A stretch of 64,000 bases of DNA from Paenibacillus sp. G2S3 (GCF_030123105.1 NZ_CP126095.1:496001-560000); one strand, 5' to 3'; positions 26,740 through 35,855 are shown, counted from the first letter of the stretch. The notes: a model not told the origin generated them from the sequence alone. Translations and numbers: made by a program.

Positions 26740-26945
26740 AAAAAACGCCCTCATCCATGGGACGAGGAGCGTCAGCTCGCGGTGCCACCCAGGTTGATCG
26801 AATCTCCTTAACAACAGGAAAAAATTCGACCCTCTTTGGTCTTCGCGGTAACGGGCGAAACCCGGTGAACTTAGGGAGTCATTATAGGCTCCGGTCGCAG
26901 ACGCCTCACGGTTGGATGCCGGTCATTGGCCTGATTCTTGGATTT
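26740..26945 (-). promoter_or_regulatory. T-box riboswitch leader of serS
   Basis: Read on the minus strand, the diagnostic T-box AACCTGGGTGGCACCGCG occurs at about 26777-26795, followed by a terminator hairpin (CGCTCCTCGTCC / GGATGAGGGCG) and a T run at about 26742-26772. Upstream, CGGGTTTCGCCCG forms a short stem as expected for stem III. A UCC serine triplet occurs in the stem I region and could be the specifier, which I could not verify. Uncharged tRNA-Ser would stabilise the antiterminator and switch serS on. Confidence 0.9.
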
Positions 26946-26958
26946 AATATTGTTGCTT

Positions 26959-26987
26959 AGTATATCGCAAGAGTGGGATGAGCGCAA
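26959..26987 (-). promoter_or_regulatory. Probable sigma-A promoter of the serS T-box leader
   Basis: Minus strand: -35 TTGCGC, 17-base spacer, -10 TATACT (26959-26964). It lies just upstream of the T-box leader, divergent from the flavin reductase promoter. Confidence 0.55.
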
Positions 26988-26998
26988 GCGTTTATGGT

Positions 26999-27028
26999 TT
27001 GACAATAATATCTAATCTGCGATAGGAT
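26999..27028 (+). promoter_or_regulatory. Probable sigma-A promoter of the flavin reductase gene
   Basis: TTGACA (26999-27004), 18-base spacer, TAGGAT (27023-27028), about 80 bases before the GTG start. Confidence 0.5.
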
Positions 27029-27106
27029 TAATATTAATTTAAAGTATTCCTGTCGGGATAAATGTTTGCAGTGTGAGCTGCTTAATGGGATGAAAGAGGT
27101 GGAGAA

Positions 27107-27655
27107 GTGGCTAAAATTGTTGTGATTAACGGAACGCCTTCTTTGGTATCGCGCATCAATGCAGTTATAGAGTATGCGGAGGCAGGCTTAACGGATCAGG
27201 GTTTTGAGGTTGAGCGTATTAACGTTGCAGAGCTGCCAGCGGAAGATTTGATTCATACCAAGTTTGAGAGTGATTCTATCGTCAAAGCGAACGGTCTTGT
27301 AGCCGAAGCGGATGCGGTAATCGTGGTTAGCCCTGTTTATAAGGCCTCTTATACAGGTGTACTAAAGACCTTCTTGGATCTAGTGCCACAGAAGGGATTA
27401 GCCGGCAAAATCGTACTCCCGCTCTTCATGGGTGGCAGTCTTGCACATCTTCTCACGATTGATTATGCTTTGAAACCTGTGTTGTCTGTACTCGGTGCAC
27501 GCTACATTCTTGGTGGAGTGTATGCTGTGGATTCTCAGGTGGTTCGTAATGATCACGGAGTGGTAGAGCTTGCTGAGGAGCTGAAGCTACGTCTGAATGA
27601 TGCGTTAGCTGAGCTTGCAGAAGAAACTACACATCGTGTGGAACGTAAGGCATAA
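27107..27655 (+). CDS. NADPH-dependent FMN reductase, SsuE type
   Basis: Flavodoxin-like fold of 182 residues. 'KIVVINGTPSLVSRINAV' is the phosphate-binding loop; 'ADAVIVVSPVYKASYTGVLKTFLDLVP' is the characteristic FMN/NADPH segment of SsuE-like reductases; 'VLPLFMGGSLAHLL' follows as in the family. These enzymes supply FMNH2 to two-component monooxygenases such as the alkanesulfonate monooxygenase SsuD. No monooxygenase or sulfonate transporter is nearby, so the partner is unknown. The GTG start has GAGGTGGAG upstream. It is divergent from serS. Confidence 0.85.
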   Translation: MAKIVVINGTPSLVSRINAVIEYAEAGLTDQGFEVERINVAELPAEDLIHTKFESDSIVKANGLVAEADAVIVVSPVYKASYTGVLKTFLDLVPQKGLAGKIVLPLFMGGSLAHLLTIDYALKPVLSVLGARYILGGVYAVDSQVVRNDHGVVELAEELKLRLNDALAELAEETTHRVERKA

Positions 27656-27698
27656 GATAAACAGCACTCCGATGTGGAGTGCTCCATAATAAACGTAT

Positions 27699-27743
27699 AA
27701 GCGTCTCTTTCCTACCTGGTATCAGGGAAAGGGACGCTTTTTG
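27699..27743 (+). terminator. Rho-independent terminator
   Basis: AAGCGTCTCTTTCC pairs with GGAAAGGGACGCTT (one G-T), then TTTTG. It ends the flavin reductase transcript and is only about 35 bases before the next start. Confidence 0.75.
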
Positions 27744-27777
27744 CATACTATTTCATTTTTGGATGTGGGGAATAGAA

Positions 27778-28425
27778 TTGAAGAACGGACGTTTATTTCT
27801 TATCATAGCCTATTTATTGCTTGTTATTTCAGCTTGCAGTCCACAGGATGATCGGGTCAGTGATGCCAAACCAGATGAAGCATATCAACGATGGAGTTAT
27901 GACGTTGGTTCCATATTTGGAGACAAACCGTTTAAGCTTCCAGTCTATGATCCAACAATAGGCCCTCTTGAGATGGTCTACAATATCTCTGAATCTTCTT
28001 TTTCATTCGAGTTATACCGTTCAGAGGCTTATGGAATCCGAAAGGAGCTATCAGGTCTCCATACCGTAAATGATCTCTATTACTCTTTTTCTTATATGGA
28101 TCCAAAGCGAAGGTTAAGCGATTCCGAGATTGCCTCCCGTTTTGGTCTTGAAGTGGAGCCATCTCCCAGCCTTTCAAAATATGAGAGGGGAGATATCCAG
28201 ATTTATCAGCTGGATGGTAATGACAATGGTGAAAGGCAACAATCCATCCTGAATTTTTTGGAGGAAAAAAAGATTAACTCTGCCCAGATTCTAATCTTCG
28301 ACTTGGAGAATAATACGAATCTAGAATTTCATTTCGTGAGGGAAGAGCATAGTGAAGTAATATCATTTTCTGTGCAAGCGCTAAACGAATTGGCAAGGTA
28401 TCTGGGGGATATCGACAAGGAGTAG
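27778..28425 (+). CDS. Hypothetical lipoprotein
   Basis: Starting at TTG 27778, the protein is 'MKNGRLFLIIAYLLLVISAC', a signal peptide with a lipobox whose Cys is residue 20, followed by a ~195-residue hydrophilic domain with no motif I know. An in-frame ATG at 27763 gives MWGIEL in front but would lack a ribosome binding site and spoil the signal peptide, so TTG after GGATGTGGGG is preferred. Probably membrane-anchored on the outside. A terminator follows, shared with convergent nrdB. Confidence 0.65.
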   Translation: MKNGRLFLIIAYLLLVISACSPQDDRVSDAKPDEAYQRWSYDVGSIFGDKPFKLPVYDPTIGPLEMVYNISESSFSFELYRSEAYGIRKELSGLHTVNDLYYSFSYMDPKRRLSDSEIASRFGLEVEPSPSLSKYERGDIQIYQLDGNDNGERQQSILNFLEEKKINSAQILIFDLENNTNLEFHFVREEHSEVISFSVQALNELARYLGDIDKE

Positions 28426-28441
28426 ACATTGTAGACATAGC

Positions 28442-28485
28442 AAAAAGGCCATCTCACTGTGAAAGTAGAGAATGGCCTCTTTTTA
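28442..28485 (+). terminator. Bidirectional terminator
   Basis: AAAAAGGCCATCTC and GAGAATGGCCTCTTTTT are near-perfect complements around a short loop, between convergent lipoprotein and nrdB genes. Confidence 0.75.
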
Positions 28486-28510
28486 TATACGGATCGTTAT
28501 ATATCCAGTC

Positions 28511-29542
28511 TTACAAATCGTCGAATCCGTTATCGTCGCCAACTTTACCATAGTTACGGGACTTGGCTTCGAAGAAATCGGTTTTCGTAGCATTCAGTGC
28601 ATCGTCGGAGAAAGGCTTGATCCAAGGCATGCAGTTAACATCAACACCTTGGTAAGCTTTTTCCATACCCATCAAAGTCAGACGCTTGTTCGCTGTATAT
28701 TTGATGTAGTCGCTAAGCTCGTTAAGGTCAATACCGCGAACATTAGTAAGGGTGTAGTAAGCCCAGTTGGTTTCAAGCTCTACTGCGCGGTCGATCGTAC
28801 GATACACGTAATCCATGTTCTCTTTAGTGTTCAACTCAGGGAAATCTACAAGCAGCTGCTTAAATACTTCTGCGAAGAAGTAGCAGTGCTGATTCTCGTC
28901 ACGTTGGATATAAGAGATCATTTGGCTGGTCGCCATCATCTTCTGGTCACGGGCCAGATTGTAGAAGAAGGCGAAGGTGCTGTAGAAGAAAATCCCTTCC
29001 AAGATGAGATCCGCTACCAGCGCATGGAAAAAGGTCTGTCTCGTAGGGTTATCACGGAACTCTTGATAAATATCAGAGATAAACTGATTGCGTTCCAGCA
29101 GGACAGGGTCTTTTTTCCAATATTCAAAAATTTCTTTCTGCTCACTTTCCGACACGATAGAGGAAAGAACATAGGAATAGGATTGGTTATGCACCACTTC
29201 TTGTTGGCCAATAATGGCAGAGATAGCTTCTAGAGAAGAGTCAGTAAAATAACGCTTCACGTCGCTTACGAACATCGTCTGCATCGAATCCAGCACAGCG
29301 AGTAGGGAGATATTAATCTTAAATACGCGTTGTTCCTCGGCATCCAGCATCGGGAATTGTTGCGCATCCTTGGACATTGGGATTTCATCCGCGATCCAGT
29401 GATTAAGCAGCAGCACCTTGTACAGCTTGTACATATGTGGCATGCGGATATCGTTCCAGTTCAGAATACCGGAGCACTCACCGTCGATGATGCGTGTGGA
29501 TTGGTTGGGCGCTTCAGTGTTAAAAATCTTTTGTAGTTGCAT
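28511..29542 (-). CDS. nrdB: Ribonucleoside-diphosphate reductase class Ia, beta subunit
   Basis: Radical-generating small subunit. Visible ligands and radical site: Asp85 in 'LAVLDSMQ', Glu115 and His118 in 'QQEVVHNQSYSY', Tyr122 as the probable radical tyrosine, and the later 'RDENQHCYFF' with the second Glu/His pair. Length 343. The tyrosine argues for an ordinary diiron/dimanganese-tyrosyl enzyme. It works with NrdA, encoded just upstream on the same strand (241-base gap holding a repeat). No nrdI gene is seen nearby, fitting class Ia rather than Ib. The start ATG has GGAGGG about 8 bases upstream. Confidence 0.93.
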   Translation of the reverse strand: MQLQKIFNTEAPNQSTRIIDGECSGILNWNDIRMPHMYKLYKVLLLNHWIADEIPMSKDAQQFPMLDAEEQRVFKINISLLAVLDSMQTMFVSDVKRYFTDSSLEAISAIIGQQEVVHNQSYSYVLSSIVSESEQKEIFEYWKKDPVLLERNQFISDIYQEFRDNPTRQTFFHALVADLILEGIFFYSTFAFFYNLARDQKMMATSQMISYIQRDENQHCYFFAEVFKQLLVDFPELNTKENMDYVYRTIDRAVELETNWAYYTLTNVRGIDLNELSDYIKYTANKRLTLMGMEKAYQGVDVNCMPWIKPFSDDALNATKTDFFEAKSRNYGKVGDDNGFDDL

Positions 29543-29627
29543 TTATTTTCCCTCCATTTTTTTGCGCGGTTAATTCGTCTTGTCTGATCTTTAATTAAAT
29601 TAGGTTGATGAAGTAACGGAGAGAAAG

Positions 29628-29743
29628 TTTGGAGCTGTAGGAGCGATAGCGTTCGCCTTTATCCTCGGATTTCTACCGTGAAGACGGTATAAATCAAGAA
29701 ACCTGAGGATAACAGCGACCGGAAGCCCAAACATTTCTCGCAG
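29628..29743 (+). repeat. Intergenic palindromic repeat (REP-like), short copy
   Basis: The segment beginning TTGGAGCTGTAGGAGCG, with TATCCTCGGATTTCTACCG and its inverted match CTGAGGATAACAGCG, aligns along its length with the reverse complement of 51337-51490. This copy lacks ~40 bases present in the other. It sits between nrdA and nrdB and could form a long RNA hairpin in the message. Confidence 0.7.
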
Positions 29744-29783
29744 TTACGATTAAATCACCAAATTTTTTAAAGCAGTAAGACTC

Positions 29784-32118
29784 TTAGCTAGCGCAAGAAT
29801 CACACTCTTCTATTGTCAAAGCACGGCTACGCACATAATAAGTTGATTTCAATCCGCCCTTCCAGGCATTCAGATGCAGCTCAAGGAACTCGGTAGCCTT
29901 GATGTCAGGACGAACATACAGGTTGAAGCTTTGGCCTTGATCGACGTGACGCTGACGAGCAGAAGCCATGCGAATCGACCAGTTTTGGTCAATCGTAAAT
30001 GCAGTTTTGTAGTACCAAATCGTCTTGTCGGACAGATCCGGTGCTGGGTTAGCGATCTTGTAAGTTGTTTTCTCTTCATAGGAAAGCAGTTCATACAAAG
30101 GATCAATGCTGGCTGTGGAGCCGGCAATAATCGATGTGGAGCCGTTCGGTGCAATCGCGAACATCCATGCGTTACGAACACCGTCTTTAGCCACTTCTTC
30201 TTGCAGCTCGCGCCATTGTTCAGTGGTTACATATTTACCTTCTTGTTCACCGCTAACGTAGCCTCGTGAAGTAAAGTATGCACCTGTCTCCCAATCGGAA
30301 CCGGCGAACTTCGGATAACGGCCTTTTTCACGGGCAAGCTCCATGCTCGAACGAACCAACAGGTAGTTGATGTGTTCATACAAATGATTGTTATATTCTA
30401 CGGCTTCATCGGATTCCCAACGAATGCCCTTGAGTGCCAATAGGTGATGCAAGCCGAATGTGCCGAGACCTACTGCGCGGTACTGGCTGTTCGTGTATTG
30501 TGCTTGCAGAACTTCAATATTATTAATGTCGATTACGTTGTCCAGCATACGTACTTGGATAGGTACAAGTCTTTCCAGCACACCAGCTGGAATTGCACGT
30601 GCCAAGTGAATTGAATTCAGGTTGCAGACTACGAAGTCCCCAGGGATTTTGGAGATAACAATCCGGGTCTTGCCATCTTTGGTTACTAATTCTTCCTGTT
30701 CAATAACGGTAGCGGATTGATTCTGCATAATTTCAGTACATAGGTTGGAAGAGAAGACCATACCTTGGTGACGGTTCGGGTTCGTCCGGTTAACCGTATC
30801 ACGGTAGAACATATACGGAGTACCTGTTTCAAGTTGCGATTTCATAATCCGTTTCATGATGTCGATCGCAGGAACGGTAATCCGGGACAATTCCAGATTG
30901 GCTGTAGCTTCAGCATATTTTTCACGGAAAGTACCTTTACCAAGCTCTTCATCGTAGAAGTCTTCCAGACCGAGTGGACGACCATTCTCATCCGTCCAGC
31001 CCATAACCTTCTTCACTTCATGTGGGCAGAAGAGGTTCCAGTGGCTGCGTGATTCTACAGCTTCCATGAACAAGTCCGGCAGGGTTACACCGTGGAACAC
31101 GTCATGTGCACGCATACGCTCGTCACCATTGTTCAGCTTAAGATCAAGGAAAGCGAGAATATCTTTATGGAATACATCAAGGTAGACAGCGACAGCACCT
31201 TTACGTGTACCAAGCTGATCTACGCTGACTGCTGTATTGTTCAATTGGCGAATCCAAGGGATTACGCCGGAGCTAGTGTTCTTGTGGCCACGGATATCCG
31301 AACCGCGTGCCCGTACTTTACCAAGGTAGACGCCGATACCGCCGCCCATTTTGCTAAGGCGCGCTACATCTGTATTGGAATCAAAGATGCCTTCTAGGGA
31401 ATCGTCTACCGTATCGATGAAGCAGCTGGAGAGCTGTCCAGCGACCTTTTTGCCGGCATTGGACATTGTAGGGGTAGCAGCTGTCATGTAGATGTTACTC
31501 ATAGCCCAGTAAGCTTCTTTTACAAGCTCAAGACGTTTCTCGGCTGGCTCAGTGTGCATGAGGTACATAGCGATAATCATGTAACGTTCTTGCGGAAGCT
31601 CCATTACACGGCCGTCAAAATCATGCGCTAAATAACGGTCGGATAGCGTAAGCAGACCAATATAATCGAATAGAAGGTCGCGCGTATAATCGATACATCC
31701 ACCTAGCTCGACGATTTGTTCTTTAGTGTAGTGAGTTAGAAGCTCTTCACGATAGATTCCTTTTTTAACAAGATCCGTAATTAGTGGGTACAGCTCACCG
31801 TATGGCTCTTCTGGATAAGCTTTATAGCGGCGATGAACGGCTGCTTTTTTATAAAGGGTAGTCAGAAGGGCACGGGCAGCTGCAAACTTCCAAGTAGGCT
31901 CTTCTTTCGTTACAAGCTCAAGAGCGCTCATAGTGAAGGCGTTGCTGATTTCTTCTCCGCTTACGGAGTCACGGCGCAGTTTGGAAATTACTCCCCGCAG
32001 CAAAGTTTCTTTATTCAGTTGATCAAGACCATCCAAGATACGGTCGGCGTAGACGGAAAGGCGGTTCTCATCAAAAGCCAGTTGGCGATTGTCTGGTTTT
32101 ACTACGAATTGTGGCATA
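29784..32118 (-). CDS. nrdA: Ribonucleoside-diphosphate reductase class Ia, alpha subunit
   Basis: Catalytic large subunit, 778 residues from ATG 32118. An N-terminal ATP cone ('PQFVVKPDNRQLAFDENRLSVYADRI' region, about 1-90) indicates allosteric activity control. The barrel includes 'TAATPTMSNAGKKVAGQLSSCF' with the first active-site Cys, 'NLCTEIM' with the thiyl Cys, and the C-terminal 'ECDSCAS' reducing pair. AAGGGATG upstream supports ATG 32118 over one six codons earlier. It follows nrdG by 54 bases, so class III and class Ia genes may be co-transcribed from the riboswitch-bearing leader. Confidence 0.93.
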
Positions 32119-32172
32119 GTTATTTCATCCCTTCTCATTTTGGGTAAATTTTCAATATCAAAAATTGATATA

Positions 32173-32688
32173 TTATAGCGCAGTAGGCTGCCACAGAAAG
32201 ACCTCCGAGCCGTGCATACTGGCCGGAATGTCGATTATGCGTTGGTTAGAGCTTCCTCGGTAAGGAAGTGTAGTATCTTTCAAATCTTCTATAAATCGTC
32301 CATCTATTAATACTTGACACTGTGAAAGTAGATTCCACTCCGGCGAACCGGGAAGGGCTGTAATTTCCTCGTACGTATAACCGCTGTAAATCCAGATGGA
32401 GAACCCTGGCAGCACGGTGCGAAGCTCATGGATGAACCCAAGCACCTCTTCTGCAGAGAAAAAAGGATCGCCGCCTGCCAGTGTTAGACCATCCAGCAAA
32501 GGGTTAGCGGCGATTTCTGCAATAATTTCATGTTGACGTTCTAAGGTGAAGACTTCTCCATATTTAAAGTTCCAGGTCTCGGGATTAAAACATCCCGGGC
32601 AACGATGGCGGCAGCCGCTGAGAAAGAGGACGGCCCGCATGCCCTCTCCCTCGTTAATCGACTCCGGATAGTAACCACAAATATTCAT
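32173..32688 (-). CDS. nrdG: Anaerobic ribonucleotide reductase activating protein (radical SAM)
   Basis: 171 residues. 'ESINEGEGMRAVLFLSGC' followed by 'RHRCPGCFNPETWNF' gives the radical SAM C-x3-C-x2-C cluster motif; 'LTLAGGDPFF' is the SAM-binding GGEP-like segment. It creates the glycyl radical on NrdD under anoxic conditions. Its start overlaps the nrdD stop (ATGA), giving coupled translation. The normal family length and fixed pairing with nrdD make this secure. Confidence 0.95.
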   Translation of the reverse strand: MNICGYYPESINEGEGMRAVLFLSGCRHRCPGCFNPETWNFKYGEVFTLERQHEIIAEIAANPLLDGLTLAGGDPFFSAEEVLGFIHELRTVLPGFSIWIYSGYTYEEITALPGSPEWNLLSQCQVLIDGRFIEDLKDTTLPYRGSSNQRIIDIPASMHGSEVFLWQPTAL

Positions 32689-34670
32689 AGATGCTTAACG
32701 CGATCCCGTACTTCGGCTTGTTTGGCGGCATTAAAGCGGGTCTGATAGTCGCCAGTTAAATAACCAGTAACTCTGCGCAAACGACGGATGTGCACGTCAT
32801 TCTCATGTGCGTCGCAGGAAGGACAGTTTGTCCCAATTACGCCTTCGTATCCGCAGCCGGAGCAGCGGTCAATCGGATGGTTAATGCTGAAATAGCTAAC
32901 CTGTTGTTCGAGCGCGTATTTAATGATTTTGATAAAAGCGGATGGATTACTACGGGCATTGCCATTTAATTCGACATAAGAAATAGCCCCGGCATTGCAG
33001 TATTCATGGAAAGGAGCTTCCAAGCTGATTTTCTGAGCAGCACCTAGATCATAGTATACAGGGATGTGGAAAGAGTTCGTATAATACTCACGGTCAGTTA
33101 CACCTGGGATCGAGCCCAGCACCTTGCGATCAATCTTGGTGAATTTACCGGACAAGCCTTCTGCTGGTGTTGCGAACAAAGTGATGTTGAGATTCAGTTC
33201 CTCACTTTTCCGATCGCAATACTCCCGCATATGACGCACGATAGCCACGGCTTTGGCATGTATTTCCATATCCTCGCCATGGTGTTTGCCATACATAGCT
33301 TTCATGCATTCCGCCATACCAATAAAGCCAAGGGATAGACTACCATGCTTCAGTAGTTCACCTACAGAGTCTTCAGGAGCGAGATTCTCGCCGCCTTCCC
33401 AGACGCCTTCTCGCATCATGAAATCGGACGCTTTAGCTTTTTGTGCGGCTTGGATGTTGAAACGATGAAGAAGTCCTTCCAGCGCAATGTCCATATAATG
33501 ATTTAGATCTTCATAGAAGCCAGCTTCGTCTGCGACAGTACGGCGGCCGGTTACTGTGCCATGTGCCAGACCGAGTCGAACCAGATTCAAAGTATTGAAG
33601 GAAAGGTTACCCTTCCCGGAGCAATGATTACGCCCAAAACGGTCACCGAGCACTCGTGTTCGGCAGCCCATTGTGGCAAATTCCGTATCAGGATCACTTG
33701 GATTATAATACTGCAAGTTGAGCGGAGCGTCCAGATTAGCGAAGTTCGGATATAGTCTGCGTGCAGAACATTTCGCCGCTTTTAGGAACAATTCATAGTT
33801 AGGATCGCCTTGCTGTTGGTTGATTCCTTGCTTACATTTAAAAATCTGAATCGGGAACACGGGTGTTTCTCCGCTGCCAAGTCCGTTCATCGTTGCTGTT
33901 AGCAGGGAGCTGATCACAAGCTGACCTTCTGGTGAAGTACAAGTTCCGTAGTTAATGCTGGTGAACGGAATTTGCCCACCGGATCGGCTGGACATGGTAT
34001 TCAAATTATGTACCATACTTTCCGCCGCTTGTAGGGTTTCAATTTCGGTCTCTTTCAGTGCAAAACGGAACGCCTTCGGATATAACTCCGCCAGATCGGT
34101 CCGGCTCATCGTAATCTCGCCCAAAGATTCATCAGCTTGTCCTTCTTCAAAATAATCCAGACCCTTGCGGAACAGCTTAGCGAAGGATTTAGTTACATAA
34201 GGTGCTAGATCATAGTCGAGCTTATTGGCGGATACACCGCCATATTGAGCATTTTGCTGGGATTGAAAAATGATTGCTACCAGTGACATAGCCGTCATTA
34301 TGGAGTTCGGAGGACGAACACTGCCGTTGCCGGTGTTGAAGCCTTCGCGGAGAAGCTTATCAAACGGGATAAAAATACAGTTCGTCGTTCCAATCGCATA
34401 TTGATCCAGATCATGCACATAGACAACATTGTCATCAATGGCCTGCACTAGCTGTGGTGGCATCGTAAAGTTACGGGCATACCATTTCGAATATTCACTG
34501 CCGAACTTGCTCATTTTACCGGAGAAACTCTCTCCGTTCAAATTGGCATTCTCGCGCAGTAGGTCCAAATCCCGGCTGTCGATAATATCACGCCCTAAAT
34601 CAATGAGCTCCTCTAAAAGAACTTCTCGTGCATTTGTTGTACCGTTAAATTGTCTCTCCAACAACGTCAT
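32685..34670 (-). CDS. nrdD: Anaerobic ribonucleoside-triphosphate reductase (class III)
   Basis: 661 residues. The C-terminal zinc site is 'CSGCGYEGVIGTNCPSC' and the glycyl radical lies in 'RVTGYLTGDY' (Gly636). 'MGCRTRVLGDRFG' and 'GRGNLSFNTLNLVRLGL'-type segments are catalytic-domain hallmarks. Unlike E. coli NrdD there is no clear N-terminal ATP cone ('MTLLERQFNGTTNAREVLLE' start). The enzyme makes dNTPs without oxygen. The gene is preceded by a cobalamin riboswitch and terminator on the same strand, and coupled to nrdG downstream. Confidence 0.95.
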   Translation of the reverse strand: MTLLERQFNGTTNAREVLLEELIDLGRDIIDSRDLDLLRENANLNGESFSGKMSKFGSEYSKWYARNFTMPPQLVQAIDDNVVYVHDLDQYAIGTTNCIFIPFDKLLREGFNTGNGSVRPPNSIMTAMSLVAIIFQSQQNAQYGGVSANKLDYDLAPYVTKSFAKLFRKGLDYFEEGQADESLGEITMSRTDLAELYPKAFRFALKETEIETLQAAESMVHNLNTMSSRSGGQIPFTSINYGTCTSPEGQLVISSLLTATMNGLGSGETPVFPIQIFKCKQGINQQQGDPNYELFLKAAKCSARRLYPNFANLDAPLNLQYYNPSDPDTEFATMGCRTRVLGDRFGRNHCSGKGNLSFNTLNLVRLGLAHGTVTGRRTVADEAGFYEDLNHYMDIALEGLLHRFNIQAAQKAKASDFMMREGVWEGGENLAPEDSVGELLKHGSLSLGFIGMAECMKAMYGKHHGEDMEIHAKAVAIVRHMREYCDRKSEELNLNITLFATPAEGLSGKFTKIDRKVLGSIPGVTDREYYTNSFHIPVYYDLGAAQKISLEAPFHEYCNAGAISYVELNGNARSNPSAFIKIIKYALEQQVSYFSINHPIDRCSGCGYEGVIGTNCPSCDAHENDVHIRRLRRVTGYLTGDYQTRFNAAKQAEVRDRVKHL

Positions 34671-34767
34671 TGTATAGCTCTCCTCTCAGTATAAAAGAAA
34701 AACATCTATCGTTCTATCATTAAGAAGTTGGACCACATAAGCGGCCGTATATTCATTGTGATCTCAT

Positions 34768-34795
34768 AAAAAAAGCATCCCCTAGCGAGGATGGC
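34768..34795 (-). terminator. Terminator of the cobalamin riboswitch expression platform
   Basis: On the minus strand CATCC and GGATGC close a short hairpin followed by CTTTTTTT, about 95 bases before nrdD. An alternative GCATCGGGC segment just upstream could compete for pairing. Confidence 0.65.
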
Positions 34796-34914
34796 AGAAA
34801 ATGCCCGATGCGTTATGTAAATATCCACATAGATATTTGCAGTGGTCTATAAGAAGATGACCGCATGCGGACACCGTTCCTGTTCCTCGCAGGCATTCAT
34901 ATGTTGGTGTCGTC

Positions 34915-35095
34915 GAAACAGGCAGGTCTCCTGGCTTCCGTAGGACCTCTCAGCGCCTTCCCAAGGGTCTTCATAACCCTCAGTGGCTTCTGCCAGGAGA
35001 TCTGTCCATCTTAAGCTTCTAAAAGCTTGTGAAGGGCATCCGGTTACAGTGGCGGGACCGCAGCGGATTTTCACCGTACTTCCCTATTAAGCTCT
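34915..35095 (-). promoter_or_regulatory. Cobalamin (adenosylcobalamin) riboswitch
   Basis: Minus strand: GGGAAGTACGGTGAAAATCC, CCCGCCACTGTAACCGGATG, an inner AAGCCACTGAGGG, GGGAAGGCGCTGAG and the B12 box AAGCCAGGAGACCTGCC occur in the canonical order. It lies in the leader of nrdD. When cobalamin is plentiful such switches reduce expression, here of B12-independent ribonucleotide reductases, in keeping with use of a B12-dependent class II enzyme encoded elsewhere (inference). Confidence 0.95.
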
Positions 35096-35126
35096 AACTC
35101 CTATAAAGGATCAAAGCGCCTGTCTC

Positions 35127-35173
35127 CACTATATTTTGTTGTCGTTAGATAAAAATAACCCAAGATGTTGTGT
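35127..35173. promoter_or_regulatory. Candidate NrdR box pair over the nrd promoter
   Basis: CACTATATTTTGT (35127-35139) matches 12 of 13 positions of the NrdR-type pattern CACWATATWGTGT, and CAAGATGTTGTGT (35161-35173) matches 10. The first overlaps a minus-strand TATAGT that could be the -10 of the leader promoter. The 34-bp separation is slightly longer than the usual three helical turns. Confidence 0.4.
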
Positions 35174-35234
35174 TTGTAAACAGTTTTTTAGAAAACCCGC
35201 GCGGGGAGTGGGTTCTTCAAAAGTACTCCACAAA

Positions 35235-35276
35235 TGATCCACAGGCTGTCCATAAGTAATCCACAATTGATCCACA
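35235..35276 (+). promoter_or_regulatory. Cluster of three DnaA-box-like sequences
   Basis: TGATCCACA (35235), TAATCCACA (35257) and TGATCCACA (35268) each match the DnaA box TTATCCACA at 8 of 9 positions, in the same orientation, 22 and 11 bp apart. They lie just upstream of the nrd leader promoter. Binding is untested. Confidence 0.45.
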
Positions 35277-35511
35277 GGCACATGGAAAATGATTCATAAA
35301 TTGTCCGAAAAAACGCCACAAAGAGTCCATAAATGTAGTGCGGACGACCCTAGAATTCATGTAAGAAAAAATACCTGTGGCGAAAGGCATGTTTCGGAGT
35401 ACTTGGAGGAAAAGAAGGGGTATAATAACGCTGGCATCGTTTGTGGGAGATCGGTGAAGTTGTTACAATAGAAGAAGACACATACTTTTTAAATTCCGAG
35501 GAGGTATTCTC

Positions 35512-35820
35512 ATGCCTATTGCTGAAGTAACCGTTATTCCGATTGGAACAGGCAGTACCAGCCTTAGCAGCTATGTTGCGGATATGCAGCGAGTGCTGAA
35601 GACGGTAGAAGGAATTACTTATGAACTTACATCCATGGGAACAATCATCGAAGGGTCTCTTCAGCGTATTTTTGCAGCAGTCGAAGCGCTGCATGAATCT
35701 CCTTTTGCTGCAGGTGCAGAGCGTGTCTCTACCTCACTTAAAATAGACGACCGCCGCGATAAGCCCTCCACTAGCCGTGGAAAGCTGGAGTCTGTGGAGT
35801 GTAAACTACAGGTGGAATAG
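35512..35820 (+). CDS. MTH1187/YqgV family thiamine-binding protein
   Basis: 102 residues beginning 'MPIAEVTVIPIGTGSTSLSSYVADMQRVL' with 'YELTSMGTIIEGSLQRIFAAVEALHE', the ferredoxin-like fold pattern of DUF77. Characterised relatives bind thiamine or related pyrimidines and may buffer free vitamin in the cytoplasm. The ATG has GAGGAGG about 8 bases upstream. It stands alone, divergent from the nrd operon, with a tRNA gene downstream. Confidence 0.85.
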   Translation: MPIAEVTVIPIGTGSTSLSSYVADMQRVLKTVEGITYELTSMGTIIEGSLQRIFAAVEALHESPFAAGAERVSTSLKIDDRRDKPSTSRGKLESVECKLQVE

Positions 35821-35855
35821 TAGTTCGGGAGAGTAGGGGATAGGGAGAAATTGGC

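Noticed and set aside
27662..27683. AGCACTCC/GGAGTGCT hairpin after the flavin reductase as terminator
   Set aside because: No T run follows; the stronger hairpin at 27699-27743 is the better terminator.
28472..29233. 253-codon plus-strand frame opposite nrdB
   Set aside because: Shadow of nrdB, whose metal ligands and length are complete.
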